Assembly (NCBI GenBank): GCA_902806595.1
Contig: CADCXC010000035.1
Span: 1,240,001-1,304,000 of the forward strand
Origin: Pyrenopolyporus hunteri
Lineage: Eukaryota; Ascomycota; Sordariomycetes; Xylariales; Hypoxylaceae
Length of the DNA stretch: 64,000 nucleotides
Direction: 5' to 3'
The notes beneath the pieces were generated by a model. The model saw only the letters and a list, made by a program, of their open reading frames with translations, was not told the origin of the DNA and made no database searches. The number at the start of each line of letters is the position of its first letter. Position 1 is the first letter of the stretch. This document shows positions 1 through 10,047 of the stretch, piece by piece. A program made the translations under genes and the position numbers.

Positions 1-1439
1 GCCTATTGGGCAGCGGCTATATTACCCCCCAACAGGCAAAGACTCTTATTTGCACGTATAAGAACAAGCCTCGTTTCGGCGGTGCTATGTTGTGGGATGC
101 ATACTACGCTTCGCAGAACATCAACTTGCTAGGGGAAGCCTATCACGAGACGATTGCCGCGGCCTTGAAATGTGGTGGCTGCTCCGGCGACGTATGTAAG
201 CCTGACCCAACTACAAGCTCGACAATCACTTCGTCAATGACGACCTCGTCTAGCAGCTCTTTTGCTTCGACTATCAGCACTGTCACGTCCAGCAGCACCT
301 CAAGCGGCGTTTCAAGCTCAAGTTCGACTTCAAGCTCTAGCTCATCCTTAACTACATCTTCATCCACTGTTACCTCCAGCAGCTTGACTGCCAGTAGCGA
401 GACTTACACCGACGGTACGTCGACGTCTTCCATCGCCACGTCTACCTCGAGCACATCATCAACTACTACAGAATCTTCGATAAGCTCGCTTATTACAAGC
501 AGCACTAGCGATTTATCAGTCTCTACTACTTCCAGTTCCTTGTATAGCGCGACTACCACTGCTTCGGAAGAGGATGAGTGCCCTCCAGACGAGACCTCGA
601 GCTCATTCACCGAGTCTTCTACTCTGAGCACCTCGGCGACGACCACTGAATCACAGACAGTCTCTCAGACTACACCGGCTGGCAGCTACCCTACCGGCGG
701 CTCCTCTACCATAGAGTACACGACCAGCACTGTCTACACCACATCCGTGTATACCGTGACGTCGTGCGCGCCAACCGTAACCAATTGCCCTAACAGGGGA
801 ACCGTCGTCACTGAGACGGTCGCTCTATATACCACCGTGTGCCCCGTCACCAAGACGCAGAAGCCGACCGCCGCAACCAATGTCCCCTTGACTAGCACGA
901 TATATAGCACGAGAATCAGCACCATCACCAAGTGCCCGCCTAGCGTGACTAACTGCCCCATCGGCTCCGTTACGACCGAGACCGTCGCGGTCCCAACTAT
1001 CATCGTGCCCACCGCGGAGAAGCCGCCCGAGACCCAGTGGATTACCATGTACCCCGTCAGCAGCAGCAACGAGTCCTCGCCCTCGAAGCCCGTCCAGGCC
1101 GCCGCGGCGCCCAGCTACCCCGCTGCCGAGGGCTCCTCCAGCTCCACCGGTGCTCCGTACGTGGCCACCACCATGGCGGTCGTCGCGTACCCTCCTGTTA
1201 AGGTTGGCAACAATGATGATAACAACAAGAACAACGGCACCGTCCCGTCTTACAGCGCCGGCACCGGATACCCGGTCGCGCCAACGACTACGGCGGGAGG
1301 TAGCGGGTCCACGGCCGTCGTGTGCAACGGGAACGGCTGCTCGCCCGCGCCCCCCACGTCGTCGATCGTTACTGCTGGATCCTCCAAGACGGTCTCCTTT
1401 GGCCTTAGTCTGTTGGCCGTCGTCGCTTTCGCTTTGTAA
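1..1439 (+). CDS. GH18 class III chitinase, C-terminal part (5' partial), GPI-anchored
   Basis: The frame is already open at base 3, so the gene starts before the window. The first ~50 residues carry the end of a GH18 class III (ChiA-like) barrel: GSGYITPQQ, then FGGAMLWDAYYASQN, the last strand that places a conserved Trp in the active site. The catalytic DxxDxDxE motif would lie upstream and is not seen. A Ser/Thr-rich stretch of over 150 residues follows, then two related modules (about 717-850 and 893-1010) each with a TxCxPxVTNCP pattern and a TETVA motif. The C-terminus is a hydrophobic tail (LSLLAVVAFAL) after a small-residue region, as in GPI-anchored wall proteins. The likely role is chitin hydrolysis or remodelling at the cell wall. 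Family is well supported; the GPI anchor is inferred. Confidence 0.85.
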   Translation, partial: LLGSGYITPQQAKTLICTYKNKPRFGGAMLWDAYYASQNINLLGEAYHETIAAALKCGGCSGDVCKPDPTTSSTITSSMTTSSSSSFASTISTVTSSSTSSGVSSSSSTSSSSSSLTTSSSTVTSSSLTASSETYTDGTSTSSIATSTSSTSSTTTESSISSLITSSTSDLSVSTTSSSLYSATTTASEEDECPPDETSSSFTESSTLSTSATTTESQTVSQTTPAGSYPTGGSSTIEYTTSTVYTTSVYTVTSCAPTVTNCPNRGTVVTETVALYTTVCPVTKTQKPTAATNVPLTSTIYSTRISTITKCPPSVTNCPIGSVTTETVAVPTIIVPTAEKPPETQWITMYPVSSSNESSPSKPVQAAAAPSYPAAEGSSSSTGAPYVATTMAVVAYPPVKVGNNDDNNKNNGTVPSYSAGTGYPVAPTTTAGGSGSTAVVCNGNGCSPAPPTSSIVTAGSSKTVSFGLSLLAVVAFAL

Positions 1440-1504
1440 GATGCTTCATGGGATTTGGTGTGGGGTAGATAAAGGGTACTAAATTGGCGTGTTATATTAA
1501 TGGA

Positions 1505-1550
1505 GTGATATATACATATAACATATATATAGGTATATATATATATATCC
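1505..1550. repeat. AT dinucleotide-rich microsatellite
   Basis: Imperfect (TA)n runs interrupted by C and G, just downstream of the chitinase stop. This is probably 3'UTR or intergenic low complexity. Confidence 0.7.
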
Positions 1551-1969
1551 CAGCGGAAGAAAATAAGAGTTGATATCCCATATACGAATCAAACGTGCTT
1601 GTGCCCACCGTAGTATTACCCGGATAAAAAAGAGTGAACTTATAAATAAAGGGCTAGGAGCTATCGTAGAGGTTCCGAGAGACCAATGCCCAGAGAAGTC
1701 GCCGTAGACCCGAGTAAATTTGTAGTTGAATGAGCAGTGTCTTTTGTGGATAGTCAGTCACTTCAATATAGAAACTCAAGGACCTCCAACAACGCGCGTA
1801 TCGTTGATACCGATCTTCCCCGCGATAGATACGGTATTCGTACTGGCTGGCTCTAGATTGCAGGTAGAAGAAAGAACTACTCTCGCCTGGTTTGCATGTT
1901 CCCGATTACGGTTGAGTACCTAGGTAGATAACTGCTGGATAATAGTAAAAATTTACACTTTGAGGGATT

Positions 1970-1985
1970 GAAAAAAAGAAAACTT
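1970..1985 (-). terminator. Pol III T-run terminator of tRNA-Gly
   Basis: Read on the minus strand, TTTTC followed by TTTTTTT directly downstream of the tRNA 3' end. Confidence 0.7.
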
Positions 1986-1987
1986 TA

Positions 1988-2058
1988 TGCATCAGCCGCG
2001 AATCGAACGCGGGGCCCATCGATGGCAACGATGGATTTTACCACTAAACCACTGATGC
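1988..2058 (-). tRNA. tRNA-Gly (GCC)
   Basis: On the minus strand this gives a 71-nt cloverleaf. The acceptor stem GCATCAG pairs perfectly with CTGATGC, followed by an A discriminator. An A-box (TGGTTTAGTGG) and B-box (GTTCGATTC) are present. The anticodon loop TTGCCAT has GCC at 2026-2024, which reads GGC codons. There is no intron. A run of seven T on the minus strand just past the 3' end (about 1974-1980) fits a Pol III terminator. Confidence 0.96.
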
Positions 2059-2202
2059 TTCGGATTTATCCTTGTATACTAGAATTAGGGTTTTTTTACA
2101 CTTATATGCGTAGTCCTTACGTCCCGCATCTCCCCACTTAGATGGCCGACCTGCATAATATCTGGGTACCTAGGTAGGTACCTTGTCCTCCCCCGCCGTT
2201 TT

Positions 2203-2425
2203 GGAGGTGAACCCAAACCCTCCCGAGAGTTGAGCCCAAACGCTAACCCAATACAGTAAAAGCTTTATTACTCTGCATGAGGCTAGTCTAGGAATGGATT
2301 AAACTCATTTTGAGAAGGTATACCTGGAGATGAACCCAAAGCTCCCCTGATAGTTGAGCCCAAAGGCACTTCCGAAACGGGTTAGCGTTTGGGTTCAACT
2401 ATTGAGGGTGCTTTGGGTTGATGTG
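2203..2425. mobile_element. MITE-like foldback element
   Basis: Three copies of a ~45-bp unit. One is forward at 2203-2249 (GGTGAACCCAAAC, then GAGAGTTGAGCCCAAACG), one is forward at 2326-2369, and one is inverted at 2379-2423 (GGGTTAGCGTTTGGGTTCAA). The outer two are near-perfect inverted repeats sharing CGCTAACCC, so the ~220-bp block could fold into a stem. It has no coding capacity. It lies 145 bp upstream of the tRNA-Gly, a usual neighbourhood for small non-autonomous elements. No clear target-site duplication was seen, so it could also be a degraded LTR fragment. Confidence 0.55.
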
Positions 2426-2827
2426 TATATTTTTTAGACTGTAGCTACTTCGTGAAAGCTACAACATTCGCCCACTTACTCTCCCCATTGTGTTTATCGC
2501 TATACTCTCGCCTGGCGTCAGCAGAATCAGAATTCAAATACCTATATCAATCAGTTCGGCTTTGATGGCGGTATAGGTGGTAGGTAATCCCACCTTCACG
2601 CCGCCCCAGGATTTTTAGGTGGTGTTCCCGCACCCAACTCCCCAGCTGAGCGCCAAATACCAAGAACCTACGGCGTGTTAAGCTTCTCATAAATCATTCG
2701 TCGAAATCGGCACTGCTATGGTGATAGCACCTGGGCCATATCCTTGAGGATATGGCTATCTCAATTGGCTACATATAAGAAGCCCGTCTTGCAGATGGCT
2801 CTCGATGCATTATACAGTCATCGCCTC
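2426..2827. other. intergenic, no gene seen
   Basis: Between the foldback repeat and the GFA gene. The bases near 2480-2720 show no open frame with recognisable content. The 3' flank of the minus-strand GFA gene lies here. Confidence 0.5.
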
Positions 2828-3496
2828 TCACATTCTCGCGCTCCCGCTGTTTGTACTCCACTTGATGCTTCTCTCTTTGTTAATAATATGATCGGTAACG
2901 CCTTTGATCTCGTTCTGACACCAGACGTTATGTCCCGAAGAATTCGCGAGCGCGAATCCGAACTCAGAGAGGAACTCAGGGTCCACGCATCCTACAGCAA
3001 TCTCGACCTCGTCGCGCGACTCATCCCGCCAATACAGAAAGCTTCCGCACTCGGTGCAGAAAACGCGCTGATACCCAGGCGTCGCATAGAAAGTCTTCAG
3101 GGTCGCCGTGGGTGTCAAGAACGTGAAATTTCTAAGTAGAATGGTATGGGCGACGAAGATCAGAGCACCTGTTGTACGCCGACATTGCGTGCACTGGCAA
3201 CTTCCGCTCTAGAGTGAGGTTTAATCAGTTGAAGCAATTCATTGCGATACGATCTCAATAGAACGGGGTTTCGCCCGTGTCGCGCCCTCTGCCGTTAGCT
3301 AGGTCATACAACGTGGGATGTATGACCCAGAGCTAATCTGACTACGACTCATCCAAAACACAGGGTATTCACGTACTGACTTTAAGAAATCGTGATCCTC
3401 TGGGAAGTTGACTCGATATCTAATCGATCCACAGAGACAACCGCCCGTAATAGTGGTAGGCTTCGCGAAATCGTCAGCGGATGGCTGTTCAGACAT
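2828..3496 (-). CDS. GFA-domain (glutathione-dependent formaldehyde-activating-like) protein
   Basis: Two exons: 3496-3377 and 3208-2828, about 166 aa. The 168-bp intron has donor GTACGT and acceptor CTCTAG, phase 0. Exon 1 ends DHDFLKS and exon 2 begins SGSCQCTQCRR. The protein shows the full GFA zinc pattern: GGCLCGSIRY near residue 20, CQCTQCRRTTGA right after the intron, and VFCTECGSFLYWR about 40 residues further on. The family is a Mss4-like zinc fold. Most fungal members have unknown substrates, so formaldehyde detoxification should not be assumed. The start is the first ATG of exon 1, with a short polar N-terminus and no signal peptide, so probably cytosolic. The intron is longer than usual here, but its removal restores the family spacing exactly. 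Confidence 0.85.
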
Positions 3497-5758
3497 TTTG
3501 GTATTCAGTCCCTGGCACGTTTAAAGGATCAATGCTATCAATACTCTTTTTGGTCTATTATTTCAAGCGTTATATTTCCCCCAAAGGACTCAGTTCTTAT
3601 AGAAGCCTCATATACAGACCCCGCTTGTCAAACGCGCCCTATGCTACTCCCGATGGGGTAGACACAAATACTCCGAGCGAAGTATATCAAAGAAGAGGTT
3701 AAATAAGGCACTATATGACCTCATAATATCTTCTTATCCTCGTCATTCTCCACTTACGAGATCTGCGAACGCCTGTTCTACCTGCTCAGGTTAGTGAACG
3801 ACTACCACTAATAGCCAAGGCACCATCCCACAAAGCATATATCTTTTACCCCAATAGTAGAATACCGGTATTTCTCTGATTGTATAGGAGTTGAATGTTT
3901 CAACATTCATATCAGCCGCTTCTGACGGAGGTCGATATGTATCAATGCCAAGTGGCCATACCTATAGCCCGAGGAGATCAGGCCTATTGACACTCATTGG
4001 ATGTGCGGGTTTTGGTTCTGTTTATCTTTAAAGCAGGATAGCTAGCCGACTTCTTACTCGGCCATAGGCGTTCGTAATCGCCGTGTATATCGGGTACCTC
4101 AATGAAAGATCTCCATTGTTATTGAGATGTGGGTACCTACCTAGATTTTCTTAATATTCTCTTAATATTCTTAACCGAAGCAGCAATGCGCTCTCACAGA
4201 CCATATCGTCGTCCCTTCCCACCAATGAATCATACCTGTCAGTAGGTAAGACCCAGTACCTAGTGCGGCAGCAGTGCGAGTTAAAGTCGGTTAAGACTTC
4301 TTCCTTTTTTCAACCATATTTCTTCTTCAGGCATTCCATCGTAGCCTGGACCATTCCACCCCTCCCCATCTTTCTAATGGCTTTTTTTTTTTTCCTACAT
4401 ATTTCCCTCTTAACCTCTAACCTGGCTTCCTATATATACCCACCTCACTTCCAACGTTGCCTGCAAGTCAGATCCAGGATCTTCCACTTTGAATACTTAA
4501 CATCCTTCTGGATTCACGCTCTTCTTCTCTTCTATTCATACCTCTCCGCGCTTTCTTGAATTTATCGCCTTGCCAAAACTTGCAAATCCTTCAAACTAGA
4601 AGCGTTAGTGGTCATCAAGAACCCTGCGCTTCAAGATAATGTTGTCCGCGGCTGCCCGGCTTAATACAATTGATCCAGCCAAGCAACAAACACATGCCGT
4701 CATCGTGTACTACAGAACGCGTCGACGTTCTACGAAGGCCCGTTTGGACGGTATCACAATCAATCTTCTAAATTGATGAAACTTCAAAACTTGCCTGGCG
4801 AGAATCACTTGGGTATGTGGTGCAAAGTGGCAATGAATCATAATATGTCCCGGCTCCACTAACCGCCTTGCCTAGCCATTACAATCGTATCTCGAGTTTG
4901 AGCAAATAGCCATTTTTGCATATCGGCCGATACAGTCTTGCTACCTTCCCGTTCCATCCGTGGTCTCGTTATCAAAACCTTTAAACAGAATTGGAATGTG
5001 TGACTTTCTTGGTTCCTCTAAACTGTGAAACACCACTCCACACCAACACCACTATGCATACGTCGACCTACCTCATATAATAATGAGATTAAAGGAACGC
5101 ACAAATAAACTAGCCTTCGACTTTAGGCTTCTAGCCAAGCTAGGTTTTTACTGGCACTCCGACGCGACGTCAAGAGCTGCATGAAATTGACATTACTGGC
5201 CAACAACACCTTCTACTCGACCAAAACGGAAGGGGCCAGAGTCACAATAAGCCAGCAATTCTCAGGGAATTTCGAGTTGGCCAGAACTCCGTTAGTCCTT
5301 CAGGTAACCAGGAGTTGCTGCCATGTGTCTTCAATATGGTTTCATCTAGTTGACCCCCTTGTTGCGTCGGGGTGACGGTATAATCCAACCTAGCTTGGCT
5401 GGGAGCCCTCCCCTCACAAGAACGGAAATTCAACCCAGAAAATCAAAAACCATCTCTGACATATCGGCGTCAGGAAAATAGTCAATGGTGCTACGAGAAT
5501 CACTGACAGAGAAAACACACTCAAAGATGGCAAATAAAAAAAGGAGTGGCGAGTAGCTAGGTCGAGGGAATTTCACGGCATACTCTAGTCCGAAAGTCAC
5601 GGTGCTGTGTAGTCGCGCCCAGCCCTGTTGAGCAATCGACAGCAAGGCACGGGTCGGCTTCATCCCGGGTTCCTCGCGGAATATGGCAGCTTTTGCCATG
5701 TGCTTTAGCTTCTCTCCTTTTGCTTATTCATAGTACCAACGAGATTCATTCCCAGCTT
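3497..5758. other. intergenic, no gene seen
   Basis: About 2.3 kb with short unrelated open frames. 4300-4560 is pyrimidine-rich (T10 tract near 4390) and gives a spurious hydrophobic ORF. One GGTACCTACCTAG motif copy sits near 4132. Nothing here matches a family I recognise. Confidence 0.5.
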
Positions 5759-6184
5759 CTAGATTCCCAACCCACGCCAATAGGCCACTGATACTGTCGG
5801 ACAGGGCGAGAACTTAAAACACGCATATGATCGCTCGTGGGCATCCGTCAGGGCTTCGTGCTGATATTTTTTGAACCGGGTGATGAGTGCTCTCTTGATC
5901 ACGGCGACAGTGGCATGGTGGAGGCCTTTCTTTTCCAGTTTGATTAATCCTGCACCACGCCAACGATGTGCTGTGCTCTGGAGACATAACAGCCAGACTT
6001 GCTTCACTTTTTCTTCACCATGTGTTGCCGCAATTTGCATAACGCGACCGGTGAAAGCATAGATATCGGTGTATATGTATATTTTCCCGAGTGTACCAAA
6101 CCTGCGTTTCCGGTATCTTTTAGTGGAGGGTTGACGTGATGTATGCTTGGAAGGGAGATGACGTCCTGGGAAGCACCGTATCAT
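5759..6184 (-). mobile_element. possible retroelement gag-like relic
   Basis: A 141-codon open frame. Its middle (about 6090-5820) has the layout of fungal LTR-retroelement gag-like proteins: YTDIYAFTGRV, then a CLQSTAHRW helix, an LEKKGL stretch, and ALITRFKKYQHEAL before a SY end. The pattern (Y-x-D-x-Y-A-F, C-L-x-x-x-A-x-x-W, L-I-x-R-F-K) is one I recall from gag-like open frames scattered in filamentous fungi. No protease, zinc knuckle, reverse transcriptase or LTR is visible nearby, so if the assignment is right it is a fragment. Assigned by memory of the pattern; it could be chance similarity. Confidence 0.35.
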
Positions 6185-6671
6185 ATCATATGGGCTTGTC
6201 TAATTCAGTATTGTACGATCTTGTTAGGCTCACGCAGTGCGCGACACAACTACATAGTAAGGACCCTGTGTGTTCTCAATATGTATCTGCGTAAGGAACC
6301 CTTGGAATGTGCAGCAGGGCTGGGCCCTGCATCAAGATTATCATGCCTGGGAGATTACAGGCTTCTCAATAACAGGTCTTCGCGCTATGGATAATGTGAG
6401 GTTCTAAACGGCAGCATCATATTCTACCCGATGCTTCAATGGATATTGAGTGTATGGGCAGAGAGATAACAGACAGCATACGGTGGATGACACAGGTATG
6501 GACCCAGATAGGGGATGCATAGGAGACCGGATGCCCGTGTAACTCCAGGACATTTCAACTCTAGACAGAGAACCCCGTTATAATACTTCCTAGTTGGCAT
6601 TCCTCTCTAATTAACGGCCCTTCCGAAGAGTAATTGCAACCCTCAGGAATAGGCTACTAAGTCTGTAGGGA
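6185..6671. other. intergenic, 3' flank of GH35 gene
   Basis: No coding signal seen. This is the downstream region of the minus-strand beta-galactosidase gene. Confidence 0.5.
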
Positions 6672-9600
6672 TTAATAAGCCCCCTCACGCGGCGACCACT
6701 TTGGACTCTCGACCAAAACCACGGGCTCACGCCCGGTTAAGACCGATTCACCGGCTTCAAGCCTGAAGTCGAGCGCAGGGGCATCGTCACTATCTTCCAT
6801 GCGCCATATGATCAGCCCGATCCAGTTTTCACCGCTGTAGTTTAGGATCCCCTCGGGCACGGGAAACCGCGTCTGCGGTCCAATGTGCCTCACAAATTTG
6901 CCGAACTGCCACCCATTCACGTACAACTGGATTCGCGTGGCGCCGCCGGCGACGCCACCGAATATGAACGCGAGCGGGATGTCGTATGCGGTAGAGGGTA
7001 GGTCGAGCGTAAGCGGTGCTGTGTAGAAGGATACACCCGGTTCGCGAGGCGGTGAGAACGGTGAGCCGAGCGCAAACTTCTCTGTAGGCGGCTGTGGTAA
7101 GTGGTAGCCCTGCCTCTCAGCGTAAAGACCGCCTTCATTGAGCGGGCCCCGCGTACGGTCTACGTAGTCTTCGCCGCCGAGATTGCCAGTGAGCTTCCAG
7201 GTTATCGGGGTCGTATCGAATATAGAGCTAGAGAGGCGGTAGTTGAGGATCCCGCGGGGCGCTTTACCGGTGTCGACGCCAGGTACGTAGTTGCCGTCCA
7301 ATCCCATGTGGTCGATCACGACCGTCAAGATGTATGGCTTCCCCTTTGCAAGGCTTGGCAGCTCGTACGTTGCATCATAGTTCGAAGCGCTGGCACTGCC
7401 GATCCATGATCCTAGAAAGCTGCCGTTTAGCCAGATGGAATGTCCGTACGCGGTCCCGCCTTGGGTTTTGATTCTGAAAGAATTCTCAGTGCCCTTGGCG
7501 GTGAAATGACCCCGAAAGATCAATATGCCAGTGTGGAAGCCGTAGTCCCCGGCGTAAAGAGATGTCGGTGTCCGAAGACTCTGATACGAATTATTGGTCG
7601 AGGGATGATCCGCGGCCAGCCACTTAGAATCATCATAGTCTGGTTGAACCTCTGGAAGCGAATCGACGTGTATCCAGGGCAATTTAGATAATGGCGGGAT
7701 ATCGAGCGGCGGGGCTGAATATGCTAGATACGCGACTAATCTTCCGTCCTCAACCACGAAGTCGGTTTTCTCGCCGTTTATATTTAAGACAAATGTGTTT
7801 CGGGGTGCTCCAATGATCTCAATGGTCGTTGACCTGTTGAAATCAGCAGAGAGCGAAATCACGCCGCTCCCTATGGAGGCAGATCTCACAAGATACGGCC
7901 CATTAACAATCAGCGACGAAGACTCGTTGGTTTCAGGTACCCAGTAACTGTAAGCGGAATTTCTGTCTGCGATTACATCAGCCTCTAGACATCAAGAGAC
8001 ATGAATGCTTCCTAGGTACCGACCTAGAATATAAATGTGAAAATCGCCAATCCGGACAATCCTCCTTGATGGGGAACTGGACCAGGCTAATGTAACGAGG
8101 TTATCTGTCTTATTTATTCTGATGGATTCATTGGCTATGACCGGAGAGGTACCCGCGATTTGCGCCGCGAGCTCGTTCATTTCGTTTGGTCCGCCGTACA
8201 CGAGAAGAACAATCGCGTCTTCAAATTTCTGATGTGTCAAAATCTCAGCAGTTGAATATAATAGCCTAACTCCCCGTACGTCATAGTCGGTCACCACGAT
8301 TTTAGAGTCTCTGCCACAGAGAGTAAGCTCGTTAAAAAGCGTCGGGATTAACACGTCCCCCTTCAGCGTGGGAAGTCTCATCGTATAATTATCTGAGGAA
8401 GTCCTGGAGTAGTCGGTATGGCGGACGACGAAGAATGACCCGCCGCCCATGGTGCTATTTCCATCAAGTCTAGTTACCGTGATAGCGGCGTTGCTGGCGT
8501 ACGTCCATATCAGAGCAGCGCCGGGTTCGGCAGTCAAGTAGTATGGTGATACTTTCAAGAATTCGGCCTGCAGCTTGAGTTCCAGGTATTTCTCCCTTAT
8601 CAGAGATCGGTCCTCGGATATAGCCTAAGATGAATTCAAGTTAACGTGCCTCTCCTCGACCTAGAGTTCTATGCTCACCGCCCCATAATCATAAGAAGTG
8701 TAGCCACCCGGGTGCCCAATATTCCCCCAATTAGTCCCACCAAAAATCTAGCACAAGTCAGTAGGGTATGTGAGAAGGGAGTCCTCGCGACTAACCATGT
8801 AGATATTATGGATAGTTACGCCTGCAGCGAAGTTGTTTTTATAGAAGACTCGCTCGAATTCATCATTAATAAAGGAGGCACAATTGTTGAAACCAGGGCC
8901 CCCCCAAGGATCGTAGGCGCCACCTTGAAACTATTTATATGAGCACTACCTCCAGCGTGTGTGGGCGTGACGGCCTCACCTCGACAAGTGAGAAAGGAGT
9001 CGAGGGACTCTGTAGTTTATGCGTCTGGTGATAAATTCCGGATAGAGCCAGGGGTGGCCATGTTGAAGGGTCTCGCTAAATATGTCAGCACAGTGACTGA
9101 TGGGAGAACGGTATTACCCACGCAATTAAACATAACCGGATAAGCATCGTGTCCCTAACATGTGTTAGAATAGACGATACGATTTCGTTCGGCAGACCTC
9201 ACGTAGATGTCCACCTGGCCTAATCCTGTGCCTGGAGCGTTATGCCCTAAGGCAACCGCGTCGTTGCTAATAAAAGGCACGACGATGCCAGCCTTCCGTG
9301 CCTGGTCCTCAACGTATTGCATATACTTACCACTAGGGAAGGGGATGGAGACGCCAACTGTGTACTCATTCTCTGGCTGATACAGTATGACAGGGCCACC
9401 TTTGGTTATCTGCGCTTCCGCAATAATTTCACCAATGTGAGCAGCGTAGCTATCCCAAGTTAACCGAGAGCGCATTTCCGCGGTGACATTAATGCTAACT
9501 TATCCGTGGCCGCCAGGTAATCCTCATCTTCCGTCCTTAGGTGCCCCTTGATACGTTGGAGCCAACCGGGAAATCCGCCGAAGCTGACTTCTGCATTTAT

Positions 9601-10047
9601 GTAAGGACCGGGCCGCTTGCTTTGTTTAGCACGCTCGGGCTCTCTCTAGGAACATGTTAGAACGCTCACCGCGATAAGGTAAACCCCAGCCCTAGTTGCA
9701 GCTTCGAAAAATTCTTCATACGCGAAGACTCCGTTAGCCGAAAAGTTTCCCTGTTTTCCTTCCAGCAGAGCCCAATTAGTATAGAAGGAGACGCAGTTGA
9801 ATCCTACAGCCTTTATCTTTTGGAAGATGTCAAGCCATAACGAGGGAACGGGTAGCCTCCAAGGATGGAACTCGCCACTCATGACCATAATCCTCTCCCC
9901 CTTCACGTATAGCGAGTGTTTATCCCAGGTTACAATTTTTTGTAACAAGGCCTCGTCATTTTCAACTCGCTTGGCGGGTTCTGCTATGTCCCAAGCATAA
10001 TGCCGAACTGTCCAGAACAATAGAATTAAGATGCTAAGAACCCGCAT
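6672..10047 (-). CDS. GH35 beta-galactosidase, secreted
   Basis: Nine exons: 10047-9670, 9615-9500, 9449-9203, 9154-9122, 9075-8980, 8930-8796, 8747-8679, 8624-8024, 7966-6672. They encode 989 aa, close to the ~1000 aa of fungal LacA-type enzymes. All eight introns are 46-57 bp with GT/AG ends, and phases close. The start MRVLSILILLF gives a signal peptide; an in-frame ATG 66 bp upstream would bury it. Landmarks are RPGPYINAE (start of exon 2), YQPENEY with the proton donor Glu about residue 193, and VEFQGG with the nucleophile Glu about residue 290, plus TNWGNIGHPGGYTSYDYG. The last exon holds the jelly-roll beta domains and ends SPREGAY, usual for the family. It should remove terminal beta-galactose from galactans, xyloglucan or lactose outside the cell. 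The many stops seen in a plain ORF reading are all intronic; the gene is intact. Confidence 0.9.

Larger units (their letters stand above)
1440..1987. other. intergenic, chitinase to tRNA-Gly
   Basis: AT-rich 3' flank of the chitinase. Apart from the TA microsatellite and the T-run that ends the tRNA, I see no gene; the single open frame (1726-1923) has no recognisable features. Confidence 0.6.

Noticed and set aside
143..1482. Antisense and shifted open frames over the chitinase repeat region
   Set aside because: They are mirror images of the Ser/Thr codon bias (Glu/Val/Leu-rich) with no domain.
4263..4559. 98-codon hydrophobic frame
   Set aside because: Arises from a T- and C-rich stretch; Phe/Leu/Ser composition only, no splice or family support.
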